Shown one piece after another: positions 7,915 through 17,050 of a stretch of DNA of 64,000 bases. Under the pieces are notes generated by a model. It was given only the letters and a program-made list of their open reading frames with translations. It was not told the DNA's origin and did no database searches. Position 1 is the first letter of the stretch, and each line of letters begins with the position of its first letter. A program made the position numbers and the translations under genes. The stretch comes from a virus: IMG/VR virus record IMGVR_UViG_3300028034_000051, positions 1-64,000 of that record, one strand, 5' to 3'.

Positions 7915-8425
7915 TATTAAAAACTTTTCCTATAGAGTATAAGAAAGAATCATCTGATGTATTCTCATCTACCTCTTCGCTATTAGAGTCTCTCTTCTCT
8001 GATTCTCCAGCATCAGCTTGAGCCTGCTTTCCTGTAACAGGATCCTTTCCAAGATTAATAGTAGCAGTCTCCTGTTCAGCTATTCTTATTTGCTTAAGAG
8101 ACATAGAACCACGAAATCCGTTAGCTACATCAACAGCATTGCTGATACTTAATGAAGTAATAGCCATGTTAGGATATGTTCTTAATTCTTTTACATCAGT
8201 ATAATCAAATACTTGATCAGAGTCTCGTATATCCTGTAATTTATCTCTGCGATCTTCGGCATCTAAACCTGCAATTGTAAAATCAATAGACAGCTCTACT
8301 GGCTTATGATTAATATGATCGCCAATCTCTGCGCCATCTTCAACAGGTTTACTGGTCACTTCATTTCTATAATCAATATTTTCAGTTTTAACAACATTAA
8401 TCTCTACATCTCCTAAAAAAGACAT
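7886..8425 (-). CDS. Dit-like N-terminal tail/baseplate protein
   Basis: A 179-residue protein. The first about 130 residues (VEINVVKTENIDYRNEVTSK, KPVELSIDFTIAGLDAEDRR) match the Dit-like N-terminal domain of contractile baseplates; the last about 45 residues are low-complexity and acidic. It starts on the base where the tape measure gene ends. Confidence 0.75.
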   Translation of the reverse strand: MSFLGDVEINVVKTENIDYRNEVTSKPVEDGAEIGDHINHKPVELSIDFTIAGLDAEDRRDKLQDIRDSDQVFDYTDVKELRTYPNMAITSLSISNAVDVANGFRGSMSLKQIRIAEQETATINLGKDPVTGKQAQADAGESEKRDSNSEEVDENTSDDSFLYSIGKVFNIGGDSNGSS

Positions 8426-10269
8426 TATGAATCAGCTCCTACAGAAGCAGCATCTTCATTAATAATAGTTTTGAATTCTTCCCTAACTACTCTTCTAGTC
8501 TTTTCTGGATTGTCAGACTCATTTATAGTCATATCGAATTTAAAGTCGCGATTATCTACTACTCTTTTACTGCTGGTACTGTAATTTCTAGTAGTTCTAT
8601 TAGCAGCTACAGCACTTTTAGCTTTAATATTAGATTGGGCGCCAATAGTAGTATTAGTTGGCCCTCCGCCAATAAAATCTAATATTTTATTGGCTGCTCC
8701 TTGCAAAAATCCTGGTAACTTACTTATTCCTGTATTAATCATATTGCCTAGAGCCCCCATGATATCTACATCATTTACTAGCCAATTAATGAATTGCACT
8801 ATCTTATCTTTAGCAAACGCAAATGGGGCTACTACAAAATCCAAAATACCTAATATGGCATTTTGTAACCCTTTAGATAGATTTTCAAAACCTGTGTTCA
8901 AGGTACTAAAATCATCTGTAACTAATCCTTTAATAAGACCTGCAATAACACCAATTACTCCACCGATAACTTGACCAAAACCTTTTATAATTCTCATGGT
9001 GGCTTCAAACTTATCTTTAACTAAAGGAGCTATAAAATCAGCACCAACTTTTAAAACACCCCATAAAAAGTTTGCTGCTACTTGTATTCCACTTAAAACA
9101 TCTTCTAGATCATAACCTAAGTTTAGAAAATCTAAGAATTGTTCAAGCAAAGGTACTATTACTGAATCCCCACCTCTAAACGCAGTCCACAAATCTTCTA
9201 CTATAATTATTAAAGCGACTATAGCTCCAGCTACTGCAAAGTATGGAGCAGCAAAAAAACCACCTATAACTCCCCAGGCAGCACTTGCAAATCCTATAGC
9301 AGCACCTAAAGCAGTAACAGCAGTTGCTATTCCTAGTATCTTGGCAGCAACCTGTAATTCTTCACTTCCTTTTAGCACTCCTAAAAATTTATTAGTTACA
9401 ATTAAAACTCGAGTAAATGTAGGTAAGTATGACTGCCCCATATCTATTCTAATATCTCGTAGAAACCCTTTAAATCTTAATAATTGGTTGTTAAACTCAA
9501 ATTTTGTTCTTGTTGCATCATCTATAGCATCACTAGATTGCCTGATCATCTCTTTAAACCTTAATTGCATTTTAGTTAAATTACCTAATTCTCTAAAATT
9601 TTTCTGATAACCAGCTCTTTGTGCCGCTAAATCTAAATTAGTTTCAGAAATTTGTATTCCCAACTGTCTTACCGCTTCATGATTTCCTATAAGAGCAGAC
9701 TGCATCATTTGGGCAGCTTTATTTGTCGCTACATTATTAAAAGATCCTAAGTCAGCTGCTAAATCTACCATTCTTTTAGAAAATCTTGCAGCTTCTTTTC
9801 TAGCTAATCCCATTGGTACTAATACATCCTGAAAACTATTTAGCCAATCAAATACCGCATATTTAGATCTACCTACATCTCGAGAGAAACTAATAGCCCA
9901 TTGTTTTGTTGTATCTGCAACTTTTCCAAAGACTACGTTAAACTTATTTACGATTTCATTAGCATTAGCTGCATCTTTGGCAAGCATTCCAATTGCGAAG
10001 GTTCCAGCGACAGCAGCGGCACCCAATTGGTATCTGTATCTTTCCAATAATGAAACCCCCCGACCCAAAGTTCTTTGAACTGACTGAAAAACATTTTTCA
10101 TTTTATTGCCGGTTATAGTCGCTTGCCTTCCAAGGCCACCTATTGCACTTTCGCTCTGCATTGCATTGGCTTTTAATTTATCTACTTCCCGATTGGCTCC
10201 AACTAATGGTCCTTTATTAACACCAAATCCAATATCAATGCCTAATGTTCTAGCCATTGCCAATGCCAC
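8425..10269 (-). CDS. Tail tape measure protein (prophage 1)
   Basis: About 614 residues. A GTG at 10,269 with GGAGGTG eight bases upstream is the likely start. An N-terminal helical region is followed by the conserved tape-measure segment (NEIVNKFNVVFGKVADTTKQ, MVDLAADLGSFNNVATNKAA, SALIGNHEAVRQLGIQISE) and by hydrophobic segments around 310-365 and 430-500. It sets tail length and is ejected with the genome. It is short for a contractile phage, suggesting a tail of roughly 90 nm by the usual 1.5 Angstrom per residue rule, which is inference. Confidence 0.92.
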   Translation of the reverse strand: MALAMARTLGIDIGFGVNKGPLVGANREVDKLKANAMQSESAIGGLGRQATITGNKMKNVFQSVQRTLGRGVSLLERYRYQLGAAAVAGTFAIGMLAKDAANANEIVNKFNVVFGKVADTTKQWAISFSRDVGRSKYAVFDWLNSFQDVLVPMGLARKEAARFSKRMVDLAADLGSFNNVATNKAAQMMQSALIGNHEAVRQLGIQISETNLDLAAQRAGYQKNFRELGNLTKMQLRFKEMIRQSSDAIDDATRTKFEFNNQLLRFKGFLRDIRIDMGQSYLPTFTRVLIVTNKFLGVLKGSEELQVAAKILGIATAVTALGAAIGFASAAWGVIGGFFAAPYFAVAGAIVALIIIVEDLWTAFRGGDSVIVPLLEQFLDFLNLGYDLEDVLSGIQVAANFLWGVLKVGADFIAPLVKDKFEATMRIIKGFGQVIGGVIGVIAGLIKGLVTDDFSTLNTGFENLSKGLQNAILGILDFVVAPFAFAKDKIVQFINWLVNDVDIMGALGNMINTGISKLPGFLQGAANKILDFIGGGPTNTTIGAQSNIKAKSAVAANRTTRNYSTSSKRVVDNRDFKFDMTINESDNPEKTRRVVREEFKTIINEDAASVGADS

Positions 10270-10537
10270 TAGTATCACCTCCTTCTTTTGCTTCTTCTAT
10301 CTCTTTTTCTGTTTCCTCGTTGAATATTGCTTTCGCTTCGCACCCTTTTAAGAATTCATCCCAGCTCATTCTATTCACTTCCTCATATGAGCTCAACTCA
10401 AAAGCTAAAGCCCATCTTGCTTTTTCATAAGGATTCTTTTCTACTGCTTTTCTATACCTATCGTATTCAACATCAGGGAAAAATCCACTTATATAATCTG
10501 GAATATTATCCGATATGTTTTTATACGTTGGTCCCAA
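10250..10537 (-). CDS. Tail assembly chaperone, second frame
   Basis: A 95-residue protein in the +1 frame relative to the preceding small chaperone, overlapping its end by 17 bases. No Shine-Dalgarno motif stands before its TTG start at 10,537. The overlap contains TCATTTCTTGGG, where a Phe-tRNA on TTT could slip +1 to TTC and continue into this frame. Tail phages often express the two chaperones by such a frameshift just before the tape measure gene. Independent initiation at TTG is the alternative. Confidence 0.72.
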   Translation of the reverse strand: MGPTYKNISDNIPDYISGFFPDVEYDRYRKAVEKNPYEKARWALAFELSSYEEVNRMSWDEFLKGCEAKAIFNEETEKEIEEAKEGGDTSGIGNG

Positions 10538-10802
10538 GAAATGAGTTTACTTCGGCCATGAATTCCTGGAATGCTCCCATATCTTTAAAATCATCCATTT
10601 TTAACTTTGCTGGCTTAACTACTACATTATCTAAAACAGCTTTAACTAATTTAGATTCCATAATAACTCCAAATTCATTTTTGCATTTATCTCGTTGGTT
10701 CATGATCCATCCTATCCCTGGATCCTGTACCATTACTTTTTCACTTTCTATATTTTCATTAAAACCATCAAAATCAAATGTATGCTTATCTCCTTGAGCC
10801 AT
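10521..10802 (-). CDS. Tail assembly chaperone, first frame
   Basis: A 93-residue acidic/helical protein between the tail tube and tape measure genes, in the position of the gpG-type chaperone. The sequence DFDGFNENIESEKVMVQDPG suits the phage tail assembly chaperones that coat the tape measure before tube polymerisation. See the overlapping second frame for possible programmed frameshifting. Confidence 0.72.
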   Translation of the reverse strand: MAQGDKHTFDFDGFNENIESEKVMVQDPGIGWIMNQRDKCKNEFGVIMESKLVKAVLDNVVVKPAKLKMDDFKDMGAFQEFMAEVNSFLGTNV

Positions 10803-10831
10803 TTATATCACCCTCCGCTTACATTATTTTT

Positions 10832-11245
10832 TTATAAAATTTCACTAAAGACTTCTTCGTAGTCAAAAACTACAATCGTCCACTCGTTATCAGATGCTTC
10901 ATTGCCACGTTTAAAATCTGGTCTTGAAGTAACTACAGCTTCCGCACCAGAACCACCAACATCACCTGCAAAGTTCATATCCAATGCAGCAAAAGAAAAA
11001 GTTTCATCAGAGTTATACAACTGATCTAACTTGTAGTTAGATGGTGATGTGTGCTTTAATTTGATTGTGACCTCAGCTCTATCATCTGCTGACTTATTAA
11101 CTGTTACATTGCCTTGGGCTCCAACTACAGTACTACGTTTATCTGACATTCTAGAGACAGTAATCATTTCGCTTTCAACAAAACCACTTAACACAAAACC
11201 ATCTACAATAGTCATTACTTTAGTCGGGTCATAAGTTTGAGACAT
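10832..11245 (-). CDS. Tail tube protein (contractile tail)
   Basis: A 137-residue protein of the DUF3277-like tube family: MTIVDGFVLSGFVESEMITV, RSTVVGAQGNVTVNKSADDR and a beta-rich core. It directly follows the sheath gene. It forms the inner tube. Confidence 0.82.
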   Translation of the reverse strand: MSQTYDPTKVMTIVDGFVLSGFVESEMITVSRMSDKRSTVVGAQGNVTVNKSADDRAEVTIKLKHTSPSNYKLDQLYNSDETFSFAALDMNFAGDVGGSGAEAVVTSRPDFKRGNEASDNEWTIVVFDYEEVFSEIL

Positions 11246-11293
11246 AATTACACTCCTTTCTAAAATTAGACACTAAAAATACTCATTAATCGC

Positions 11294-12319
11294 TTATACC
11301 TTCAATACTCCGTTAACTTTTACGTCATGAACTGCTCCGGCCACTGTTGCTTCAAAGTTGATATCTGGAAGAAGTCGATTAGCGATAGTATTATCAGGAA
11401 TATCTGAGCGGTTAGGATAGCTAACGGAATACATACCGTTACCGTCTTTATCTACTGCTATTACTCCTCTCCTTACTGCTAGTTGCAATACTGATTTAAG
11501 TTTACTAACTACTTGAGCTATGCCACTAGCATCATAAGGTACTTTTTCGTTATTGTAGAGCAAGAAACTAATATTCTCTTGAATTCTAGCTTTAAGCCAA
11601 TCTTTTGACCTTTGAATATCTAAAAACCCTCCAGTAGTTTCTTTGCCTTCGCTAGTTTGTAGTACTCCTAACTTCTTAACGTAAGTATTAACATTAGAAT
11701 CGTGCAATGTACTAACATCAGCATTAAGATAAGTAGCTACCGGTATTCCATTGACAGTTTTAAATTTCCATGTTGCTTGTCCTGGATTAAGTGGTGCTAT
11801 TCTACCAACAATTCCAGCATCTAAGTAAGGATCTGTTGCATCTGTGCCGCCATCATGGGCAAATAACCCTGTTCTAGAGCTTGCTATATTACCTGCAATA
11901 GTAGTAATATTGCTTACTGTCTCAGTAATATCTGGTTGAGCTACAAATAACTTTTCATTAGCACCAGCCCAACTAGCTGCTTCTTCTATATCAGCTTGAG
12001 TTCTACTAGCTAATAATAAGAAATACCAATCGTTATGCTCAACATGCATTGCATCTAATTCATCTGTAATAGTACTTGCTGCTGTTGCTACGTCTACACC
12101 ATAGATTGCTACTTTCTCAGGGCTTGGTTCTTGACTAAGAGCAGTAGCTATCATTTCATAAGCTGGATCACCAGCTGCTAAAGCCGAGGGAATTTCACTT
12201 GTCTCTGTAACTTCGGCATAAGCTACATCAGTCGTTGGATCGAATACCAGAGGCAGGCCAAAACCTGCTCGAGATAAAGGTTGCGTTTGGTCTGATATTA
12301 CAACTTCAACATCACTCAT
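11294..12319 (-). CDS. Tail sheath protein (DUF3383-like)
   Basis: A 341-residue protein with the compact DUF3383-type sheath layout: N-terminal strand region (PLSRAGFGLPLVFDPTTDVA), a Rossmann-like middle (EKVAIYGVDVATAAS, WYFLLLASRTQADIEEAASW) and a C-terminal domain ending in DVKVNGVLKV that inserts in the neighbouring subunit. It shows that prophage 1 is a myovirus. Confidence 0.9.
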   Translation of the reverse strand: MSDVEVVISDQTQPLSRAGFGLPLVFDPTTDVAYAEVTETSEIPSALAAGDPAYEMIATALSQEPSPEKVAIYGVDVATAASTITDELDAMHVEHNDWYFLLLASRTQADIEEAASWAGANEKLFVAQPDITETVSNITTIAGNIASSRTGLFAHDGGTDATDPYLDAGIVGRIAPLNPGQATWKFKTVNGIPVATYLNADVSTLHDSNVNTYVKKLGVLQTSEGKETTGGFLDIQRSKDWLKARIQENISFLLYNNEKVPYDASGIAQVVSKLKSVLQLAVRRGVIAVDKDGNGMYSVSYPNRSDIPDNTIANRLLPDINFEATVAGAVHDVKVNGVLKV

Positions 12320-12346
12320 AAATTCTCACTCCTTACAAATTATATT

Positions 12347-12889
12347 TTACAAATTATATTTTTTCGTGTTATTATCTTGATCAGTAATTTCAATCTGTTC
12401 AATAGTCTTCTCTCTCACCTTAATTGTGTCTTCAATCTCTAATATTACATCAAAACCCCAACGATCTTCAAAGTCAGTCTCTAAAAACGTCTTTCGGTTA
12501 CTTGCATCACCAACATTGGCAATGACAGTATTATAATCTTCTAAAAATCTTGGTCCTAATTGATCTATTTTAAACCACTCTACTGCTTTTTCAATATGCT
12601 GCTTTGCATCATCACCATAAGCATTAATACTTACTGTTACTTGTGGGCTACTAATATAACTATACTCAATATCTTTCTCAAAGTTAGGATCATCACTTGC
12701 TACTACATCTTTTTTAACTACCATTGATTGCCTTGGCTCAGAAGTTCGAACAATAAAATTATAAACCATTCTTTCCTTAGGTAATTTATCTGGTGGTATT
12801 TCCTGATCTGCTTCAATTACTTTTTGAATTCCTGTATAGCTTTCAAGTGGTGCAGCCATGGCTTTGCCTAAAGCATCTAAATCTAACAT
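12347..12889 (-). CDS. Tail completion / terminator-like protein
   Basis: A 180-residue protein of the small tail-completion type (KERMVYNFIVRTSEPRQSMV, YISSPQVTVSINAYGDDAKQ, ILEIEDTIKVREKTIEQIEI), in the standard place just before the sheath gene. It shares its stop/start junction with the preceding gene. The role, capping the tail for head joining, is inferred from family layout and position. Confidence 0.7.
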   Translation of the reverse strand: MLDLDALGKAMAAPLESYTGIQKVIEADQEIPPDKLPKERMVYNFIVRTSEPRQSMVVKKDVVASDDPNFEKDIEYSYISSPQVTVSINAYGDDAKQHIEKAVEWFKIDQLGPRFLEDYNTVIANVGDASNRKTFLETDFEDRWGFDVILEIEDTIKVREKTIEQIEITDQDNNTKKYNL

Positions 12890-13263
12890 TATTTCACCTT
12901 CTTCTTAGCCACGTATTCATGATAATCAGCATGAATAGTCCTAGGTTGATGTTCTCTTACTTCATAAGTAGCACCTTGGAAAACTATTTGGTCTTCTATT
13001 TCGAGAGTTATAGCTTCTTCTTTTCCTGTGCTTTGGTTAATAGCAGTTAAACCCTCAGTTGTTTGTAGCTTCAAGTCTTGAGTAGTATAATCTCCACCTG
13101 AATAGTACTCAATACTCTTAGGTGTCATAAAAAAGACTGCAAGCTTAGCAGTATAAGTAGTCTTCGTCCCATCTACCCACTTAGGACCATCAAAATATCC
13201 ATCTGACTCCTTTATAACCTCTACCTCGGTGCTGTTTTTTCTGATTAAATCACTAAAATACAT
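12889..13263 (-). CDS. Head-tail joining protein
   Basis: A 124-residue beta-rich protein (LAVFFMTPKSIEYYSGGDYT, ALTLEIEDQI-like segment, GATYEVREHQPRTIHADYHE). The last motif is typical of small head-closure proteins. It lies between a gp10-like protein and the tail completion protein. Confidence 0.68.
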   Translation of the reverse strand: MYFSDLIRKNSTEVEVIKESDGYFDGPKWVDGTKTTYTAKLAVFFMTPKSIEYYSGGDYTTQDLKLQTTEGLTAINQSTGKEEAITLEIEDQIVFQGATYEVREHQPRTIHADYHEYVAKKKVK

Positions 13264-13707
13264 TTAACGCACCACCTTATAGGTTATTGAATCTATCATA
13301 TCCCCTGTATCGATTAATGGCTGACTACTTCCTTTTTGTTCTATGGTATCTGGATCGTTTTCTGGTTCCATATTTCTTATTTTTTCTTTAACTGCTTCCA
13401 CTAAATATTTACCCATTCTTTCTAAAACATCATCAGGGCTTTCTCTACCAGCTAAGACATTCATAACTCCTTTATCGCCCATTTCATCTAACTTACGTCT
13501 TTCTTCATCAAAAGTAGCACGAATAAATGAACGTTCTGGAATTATTTCTGACTTGCCGGCAGATCCATACTCATTCACATTTGCTCGAATGATTATTTCT
13601 TTACCAGCATCCTTAGGAATCCCAACTTGTAATTCTATATCTCTTAACTTCTCTAAATCGGATAATAGGCTCGGTATATTGTTATTGTCTTTAATTCTAA
13701 CACTCAT
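13264..13707 (-). CDS. HK97 gp10-like / virion morphogenesis protein
   Basis: A 147-residue protein with VGIPKDAGKEIIIRANVNEY, GKSEIIPERSFIRATFDEER and a C-terminal SQPLIDTGDMIDSITYKV. The 'EYG...IPERSF...LIDTG...I' pattern is characteristic of the gp10/virion-morphogenesis family at the head-tail junction. It overlaps the connector gene by four bases. Confidence 0.8.
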   Translation of the reverse strand: MSVRIKDNNNIPSLLSDLEKLRDIELQVGIPKDAGKEIIIRANVNEYGSAGKSEIIPERSFIRATFDEERRKLDEMGDKGVMNVLAGRESPDDVLERMGKYLVEAVKEKIRNMEPENDPDTIEQKGSSQPLIDTGDMIDSITYKVVR

Positions 13708-14273
13708 ATTGGTATCACCCTATAAGGACTAAGTAATGCTCTAACCGTACCTGGCAATTTAGCTTCTGCATTTTCAAAGTATGACTCACTCATATCTGCA
13801 TTAGACTTTCTTTGCACCCTAAAGTCAGCATCTTGCTGATGATGCAAATGACTAGCTAACATAATAGCAGCATGTTCAATACCTTGAGGAAGTGTTCTTG
13901 GATTAGGACTTCCATCATCTTTTGGTAATACATATCCACCATCATAGGTTACTTCTAGATCATACTTTTCAAAATTCCAGCCTTCTGGACGATAAATTAC
14001 TCCTTCTTCTTGAAGTACTGTGTAAGAAGTTATCTCTTCTACTCCATCATCATAAGTTATACTAGTTACATTAAGGATAGGATATTTTTTTAAAGGCAAA
14101 TATTCGCTTTCTGTTCCTTCTTTTAATTCTACAATTCCAGTATCTTTTGCAAACTCTCGATTACAATAAGTTTCAATAATATCACTAGCTGCATTAATTA
14201 GCATTTCTTTTTCAGTGGCATCAATACTTAATCTAATTTTATCAGTAGTCGTAAGTGCATTATCAGCTAGCAT
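13704..14273 (-). CDS. Head-tail connector, gp6-like
   Basis: A 189-residue protein. The first part (KIRLSIDATEKEMLINAASD, IIETYCNREFAK) matches the helical gp6-like adaptor that docks below the portal. The C-terminal half (GIEHAAIMLASHLHHQQDAD) completes the family pattern. Confidence 0.83.
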   Translation of the reverse strand: MLADNALTTTDKIRLSIDATEKEMLINAASDIIETYCNREFAKDTGIVELKEGTESEYLPLKKYPILNVTSITYDDGVEEITSYTVLQEEGVIYRPEGWNFEKYDLEVTYDGGYVLPKDDGSPNPRTLPQGIEHAAIMLASHLHHQQDADFRVQRKSNADMSESYFENAEAKLPGTVRALLSPYRVIPI

Positions 14274-14278
14274 TTATA

Positions 14279-14587
14279 TCACTCGCTTTCAAGTTCTTCT
14301 TGTGCTTTAATAGCTTCTTCTTCGCCTCGCACAGTAGTACCATTACTTAATTCGTAATACCCTCCACCTTTGTGATAAGGATATTTTTTTTGCTCTCCAT
14401 CCTGACTTTCATCTCTTTCTTGCTGGTTCTTTTGATTATCTTTTTTAGAATCTTTCTCTTCCTTAGGGCTAGCTAATCCAGCATTAAACCATCTTTGAGC
14501 AAGTTCTGTCTCAATATCTTTAATTTCTTGTCCTTCCGGTACATCTTCTCCTTTATACCTAACCCCCTTAGAAATAACATTAACCAT
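14279..14587 (-). CDS. Small head-region protein
   Basis: A 102-residue, highly charged protein. The first 40 residues (VRYKGEDVPEGQEIKDIETE, LAQRWFNAGLAS) resemble small proteins found between capsid and connector genes; the remainder is Lys/Glu/Gln-rich linker ending NGTTVRGEEEAIKAQEE. The molecular role is unknown. Confidence 0.65.
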   Translation of the reverse strand: MVNVISKGVRYKGEDVPEGQEIKDIETELAQRWFNAGLASPKEEKDSKKDNQKNQQERDESQDGEQKKYPYHKGGGYYELSNGTTVRGEEEAIKAQEELESE

Positions 14588-14603
14588 TTATTCCACCTCC
14601 ATA

Positions 14604-14626
14604 AAAGGAAAGGCCCTTGCGGGCCC
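14604..14626 (-). terminator. Terminator-like hairpin after capsid-associated gene
   Basis: GGGCCC/GGGCC hairpin with a four-base loop (14,612-14,625), followed on the minus strand by TTTCCTTTT. Probably partial termination or an attenuator between highly expressed capsid genes and the connectors. Confidence 0.55.
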
Positions 14627-14637
14627 TAATTATTACT

Positions 14638-15087
14638 TTATGCTACTACACTAGCATCTGCATCTTGAACAGGCATAAATCTAGCATCTCCACGTAATAA
14701 ATCAACTGCTACCTGAGAAGCTGCATCATCAGAAGTAACTTTAACAGCTAAATGAGTAAATCCATTATTAGTGTCCATTATTGCTGCTTGAACTTCTGCA
14801 AATAATTCTACTGAAGGTACACTTGCACCAGTAGAGTTAGTATATTCAACAACTATTGGATTACCATCTAAATCATTAACTGATTTTGCTCCTGTTCCAC
14901 TAGAGTCTTGAGCTTGCATAAGTTCAAGACTAACCAATGATCCATTTGCAAGAGCTCCAGAGTTTAATATAGCAAGAGCTTTTCGATATTCACTCATATC
15001 GAAATAAGCACTTGTCGTACTAGCAGCACCTAAGTTTTGACTTTCAACAGCATTATCTATCTTCATCTGTTCAGATAACCTTTTCAC
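14638..15087 (-). CDS. Capsid-associated structural protein
   Basis: A 149-residue protein beginning KRLSEQMKIDNAVESQNLGA, with a beta-rich, Ala/Ser-rich body and VDLLRGDARFMPVQDADASV near the end. It directly follows the capsid gene and precedes a hairpin, the normal place for a decoration or stabilising protein. I do not recognise a named family with certainty. Confidence 0.65.
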   Translation of the reverse strand: MKRLSEQMKIDNAVESQNLGAASTTSAYFDMSEYRKALAILNSGALANGSLVSLELMQAQDSSGTGAKSVNDLDGNPIVVEYTNSTGASVPSVELFAEVQAAIMDTNNGFTHLAVKVTSDDAASQVAVDLLRGDARFMPVQDADASVVA

Positions 15088-15117
15088 TTTATATCACACT
15101 CCTCAATTTAATTTAGA

Positions 15118-16419
15118 TTATTGTAAGACTACAAAAGGACTTACCTTAGATTGTCCATCTCTTAATGTTAATGGTTCTTTCACCCAAGACTGTCCATCAG
15201 TGTTACGTACAATCTTAATTACAGTCTTGTTATTCATGAATTTAACATGCTTTGACACAGCAATAAATGGACCAGAACCATCCTTAATCCAGTAGTATCT
15301 CATATCAACTAACATTAAGTCACCTTTTTTACCGATTGTTGGTAAATTGCCAGTAAACTCAAGTGGAATCCCTTCTAAAGAAGCTGGGGTTCCTTTAACT
15401 AAATTAGGACCAGTATAAACTCTATTTCCAGCTGAGTCTTTCATATCTTTAATATCTTCAAATGCACTCTGAGAAGCAACCCACATTAAATTACTTTGAG
15501 AGTATACTTTACTCATCATCTTAATTACATCTTCATAAACTATCTTGCTAGATGTATTTCTAGAAACCAAAATTGCACCGTCAGAATTTAAAATACCTAA
15601 AGGTTTACCGACTCCATCACCTTGAATAAAAGCATCATCTTCAGCTTCTATCATTGCTCCTCTAAGTAATTCAGTTAACATAGCATTCATTGCTGCTGCA
15701 TTTCTTAATAATTTATTACTTACTGTAATAGAGCCACTAACCTCTTGAGGTTCAAGGCTTACATCTGTAAGTTTAGCATCTGAGTCTCCAACAGTTTCTC
15801 CTTCAGCAGTCCAATTTACTTCAACTCCTCCATACTGTCCTTTTTTTCCTTGTTGTAAAGCCGGGAAAGAAATCTTTGCATCTGGAGGATTACCTGCTGG
15901 AATAACTCTAGCTCTTGGTCTTACTATTGGATCTTCACCTTCTAACTTAAGTAATTCATCACTAAACTGCTCAGGAACTAATATTCCACCTTCGTCTCCC
16001 TGGTTCATTGTCATTTCTCTAAGTTCTGGACTATCAGGATTAAACCTTAATTCGTATAAGAATTCTCCTAGGTTTCTAAACTCACTATCTCCACCTCGGC
16101 CACCACCTCGTTGCCCAGTAACTCTTACTGGCGGTCGAGTAGGTTCCGTTCGAGAACTATTAGCAAAACCATTTACATCCCCAAGAGTTGAGTTCCGAGA
16201 CTGGATATTCTCAATCTTGCTCTTAACTTCATCAAACTCATCTCCTAAACTATCCCACTCTTCCTGTTCATCTTCATTCAAAGCTCTACCTTCTGCCTGG
16301 TCATTAATCTCATTCATTCGCTCTTGGATTTCTCGTAGTCTAGTTTGTAACTCTTCTAATCCTTGAGCAAAAAGCTGTAATTTCATTTCAGATAAACCAT
16401 TACTAGTAACTAACGTCAT
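15118..16419 (-). CDS. HK97-type major capsid protein (prophage 1)
   Basis: A 433-residue protein. An N-terminal coiled-coil delta/scaffold region (about 12-70, QLFAQGLEELQTRLREIQER) precedes the HK97 fold, with the E-loop/P-domain pattern GGILVPEQFSDELLKLEGED and MWVASQSAFEDIKDMKDSAG. The scaffold region is expected to be removed by the protease encoded just upstream. Confidence 0.93.
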   Translation of the reverse strand: MTLVTSNGLSEMKLQLFAQGLEELQTRLREIQERMNEINDQAEGRALNEDEQEEWDSLGDEFDEVKSKIENIQSRNSTLGDVNGFANSSRTEPTRPPVRVTGQRGGGRGGDSEFRNLGEFLYELRFNPDSPELREMTMNQGDEGGILVPEQFSDELLKLEGEDPIVRPRARVIPAGNPPDAKISFPALQQGKKGQYGGVEVNWTAEGETVGDSDAKLTDVSLEPQEVSGSITVSNKLLRNAAAMNAMLTELLRGAMIEAEDDAFIQGDGVGKPLGILNSDGAILVSRNTSSKIVYEDVIKMMSKVYSQSNLMWVASQSAFEDIKDMKDSAGNRVYTGPNLVKGTPASLEGIPLEFTGNLPTIGKKGDLMLVDMRYYWIKDGSGPFIAVSKHVKFMNNKTVIKIVRNTDGQSWVKEPLTLRDGQSKVSPFVVLQ

Positions 16420-16420
16420 A

Positions 16421-17038
16421 TTAATTAATACCTCCTGTTATTTTATTAGCTTCTAATACCATCTTTCTTAACTCTTCTTGCCTTGCTGTTTGAATATCTT
16501 CAGCAGAAACATTTTTTTGCTTATATTGATTAAATACATCTTCAGCTGACCTTACTCCACTTTCTGTATCTTCATACCAGGGGAAAGTTACTGGGCTAAC
16601 ATCGTGTAATTCTCCAACTTCCAATATAGTTCTAGTAGGAACATCTCCAGTTTCATCCCACTCTTCCTTATCAACTGTAAATCCAAAGCTAGACTGATTG
16701 ATATCTCCACGTCTCATAGATTCCATTAAATCATTAGCATAAGTAGTGTCTGGTGGATCAATTTCATAATACAATCCTTTTTTATCTTCTTTTAATATAA
16801 GAGTTTCTGCTTCTTTTCTTCCTAAAATCAAATTAGGATCATGATTGATTAACGCTCTAGTGTCTGAATTCAATATTGCTTTTGTAAAAGCACCAGGTGC
16901 AATTTTTTCAACGAACCCCCATCTCTCATCTGCTGGTTTATCAAAAAGAGCAGCATAACCAACAATCTTCCCTTCCTCTTCTTGGTCTTCTCTAATCTCA
17001 AAGTTAGTAGAGATAATTCTTAACTCTTTTTCTGCCAT
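16421..17038 (-). CDS. HK97-family prohead protease
   Basis: A 205-residue protein with the U35 protease pattern: GYAALFDKPADERWGFVEKI, APGAFTKAILNSDTRALINH (catalytic His), and FGFTVDKEEW with the conserved Ser at QSSFGF. It cleaves the capsid delta domain during maturation. It sits between portal and capsid as in HK97. Confidence 0.92.
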   Translation of the reverse strand: MAEKELRIISTNFEIREDQEEEGKIVGYAALFDKPADERWGFVEKIAPGAFTKAILNSDTRALINHDPNLILGRKEAETLILKEDKKGLYYEIDPPDTTYANDLMESMRRGDINQSSFGFTVDKEEWDETGDVPTRTILEVGELHDVSPVTFPWYEDTESGVRSAEDVFNQYKQKNVSAEDIQTARQEELRKMVLEANKITGGIN

Positions 17039-17050
17039 TCAATCACCCCC

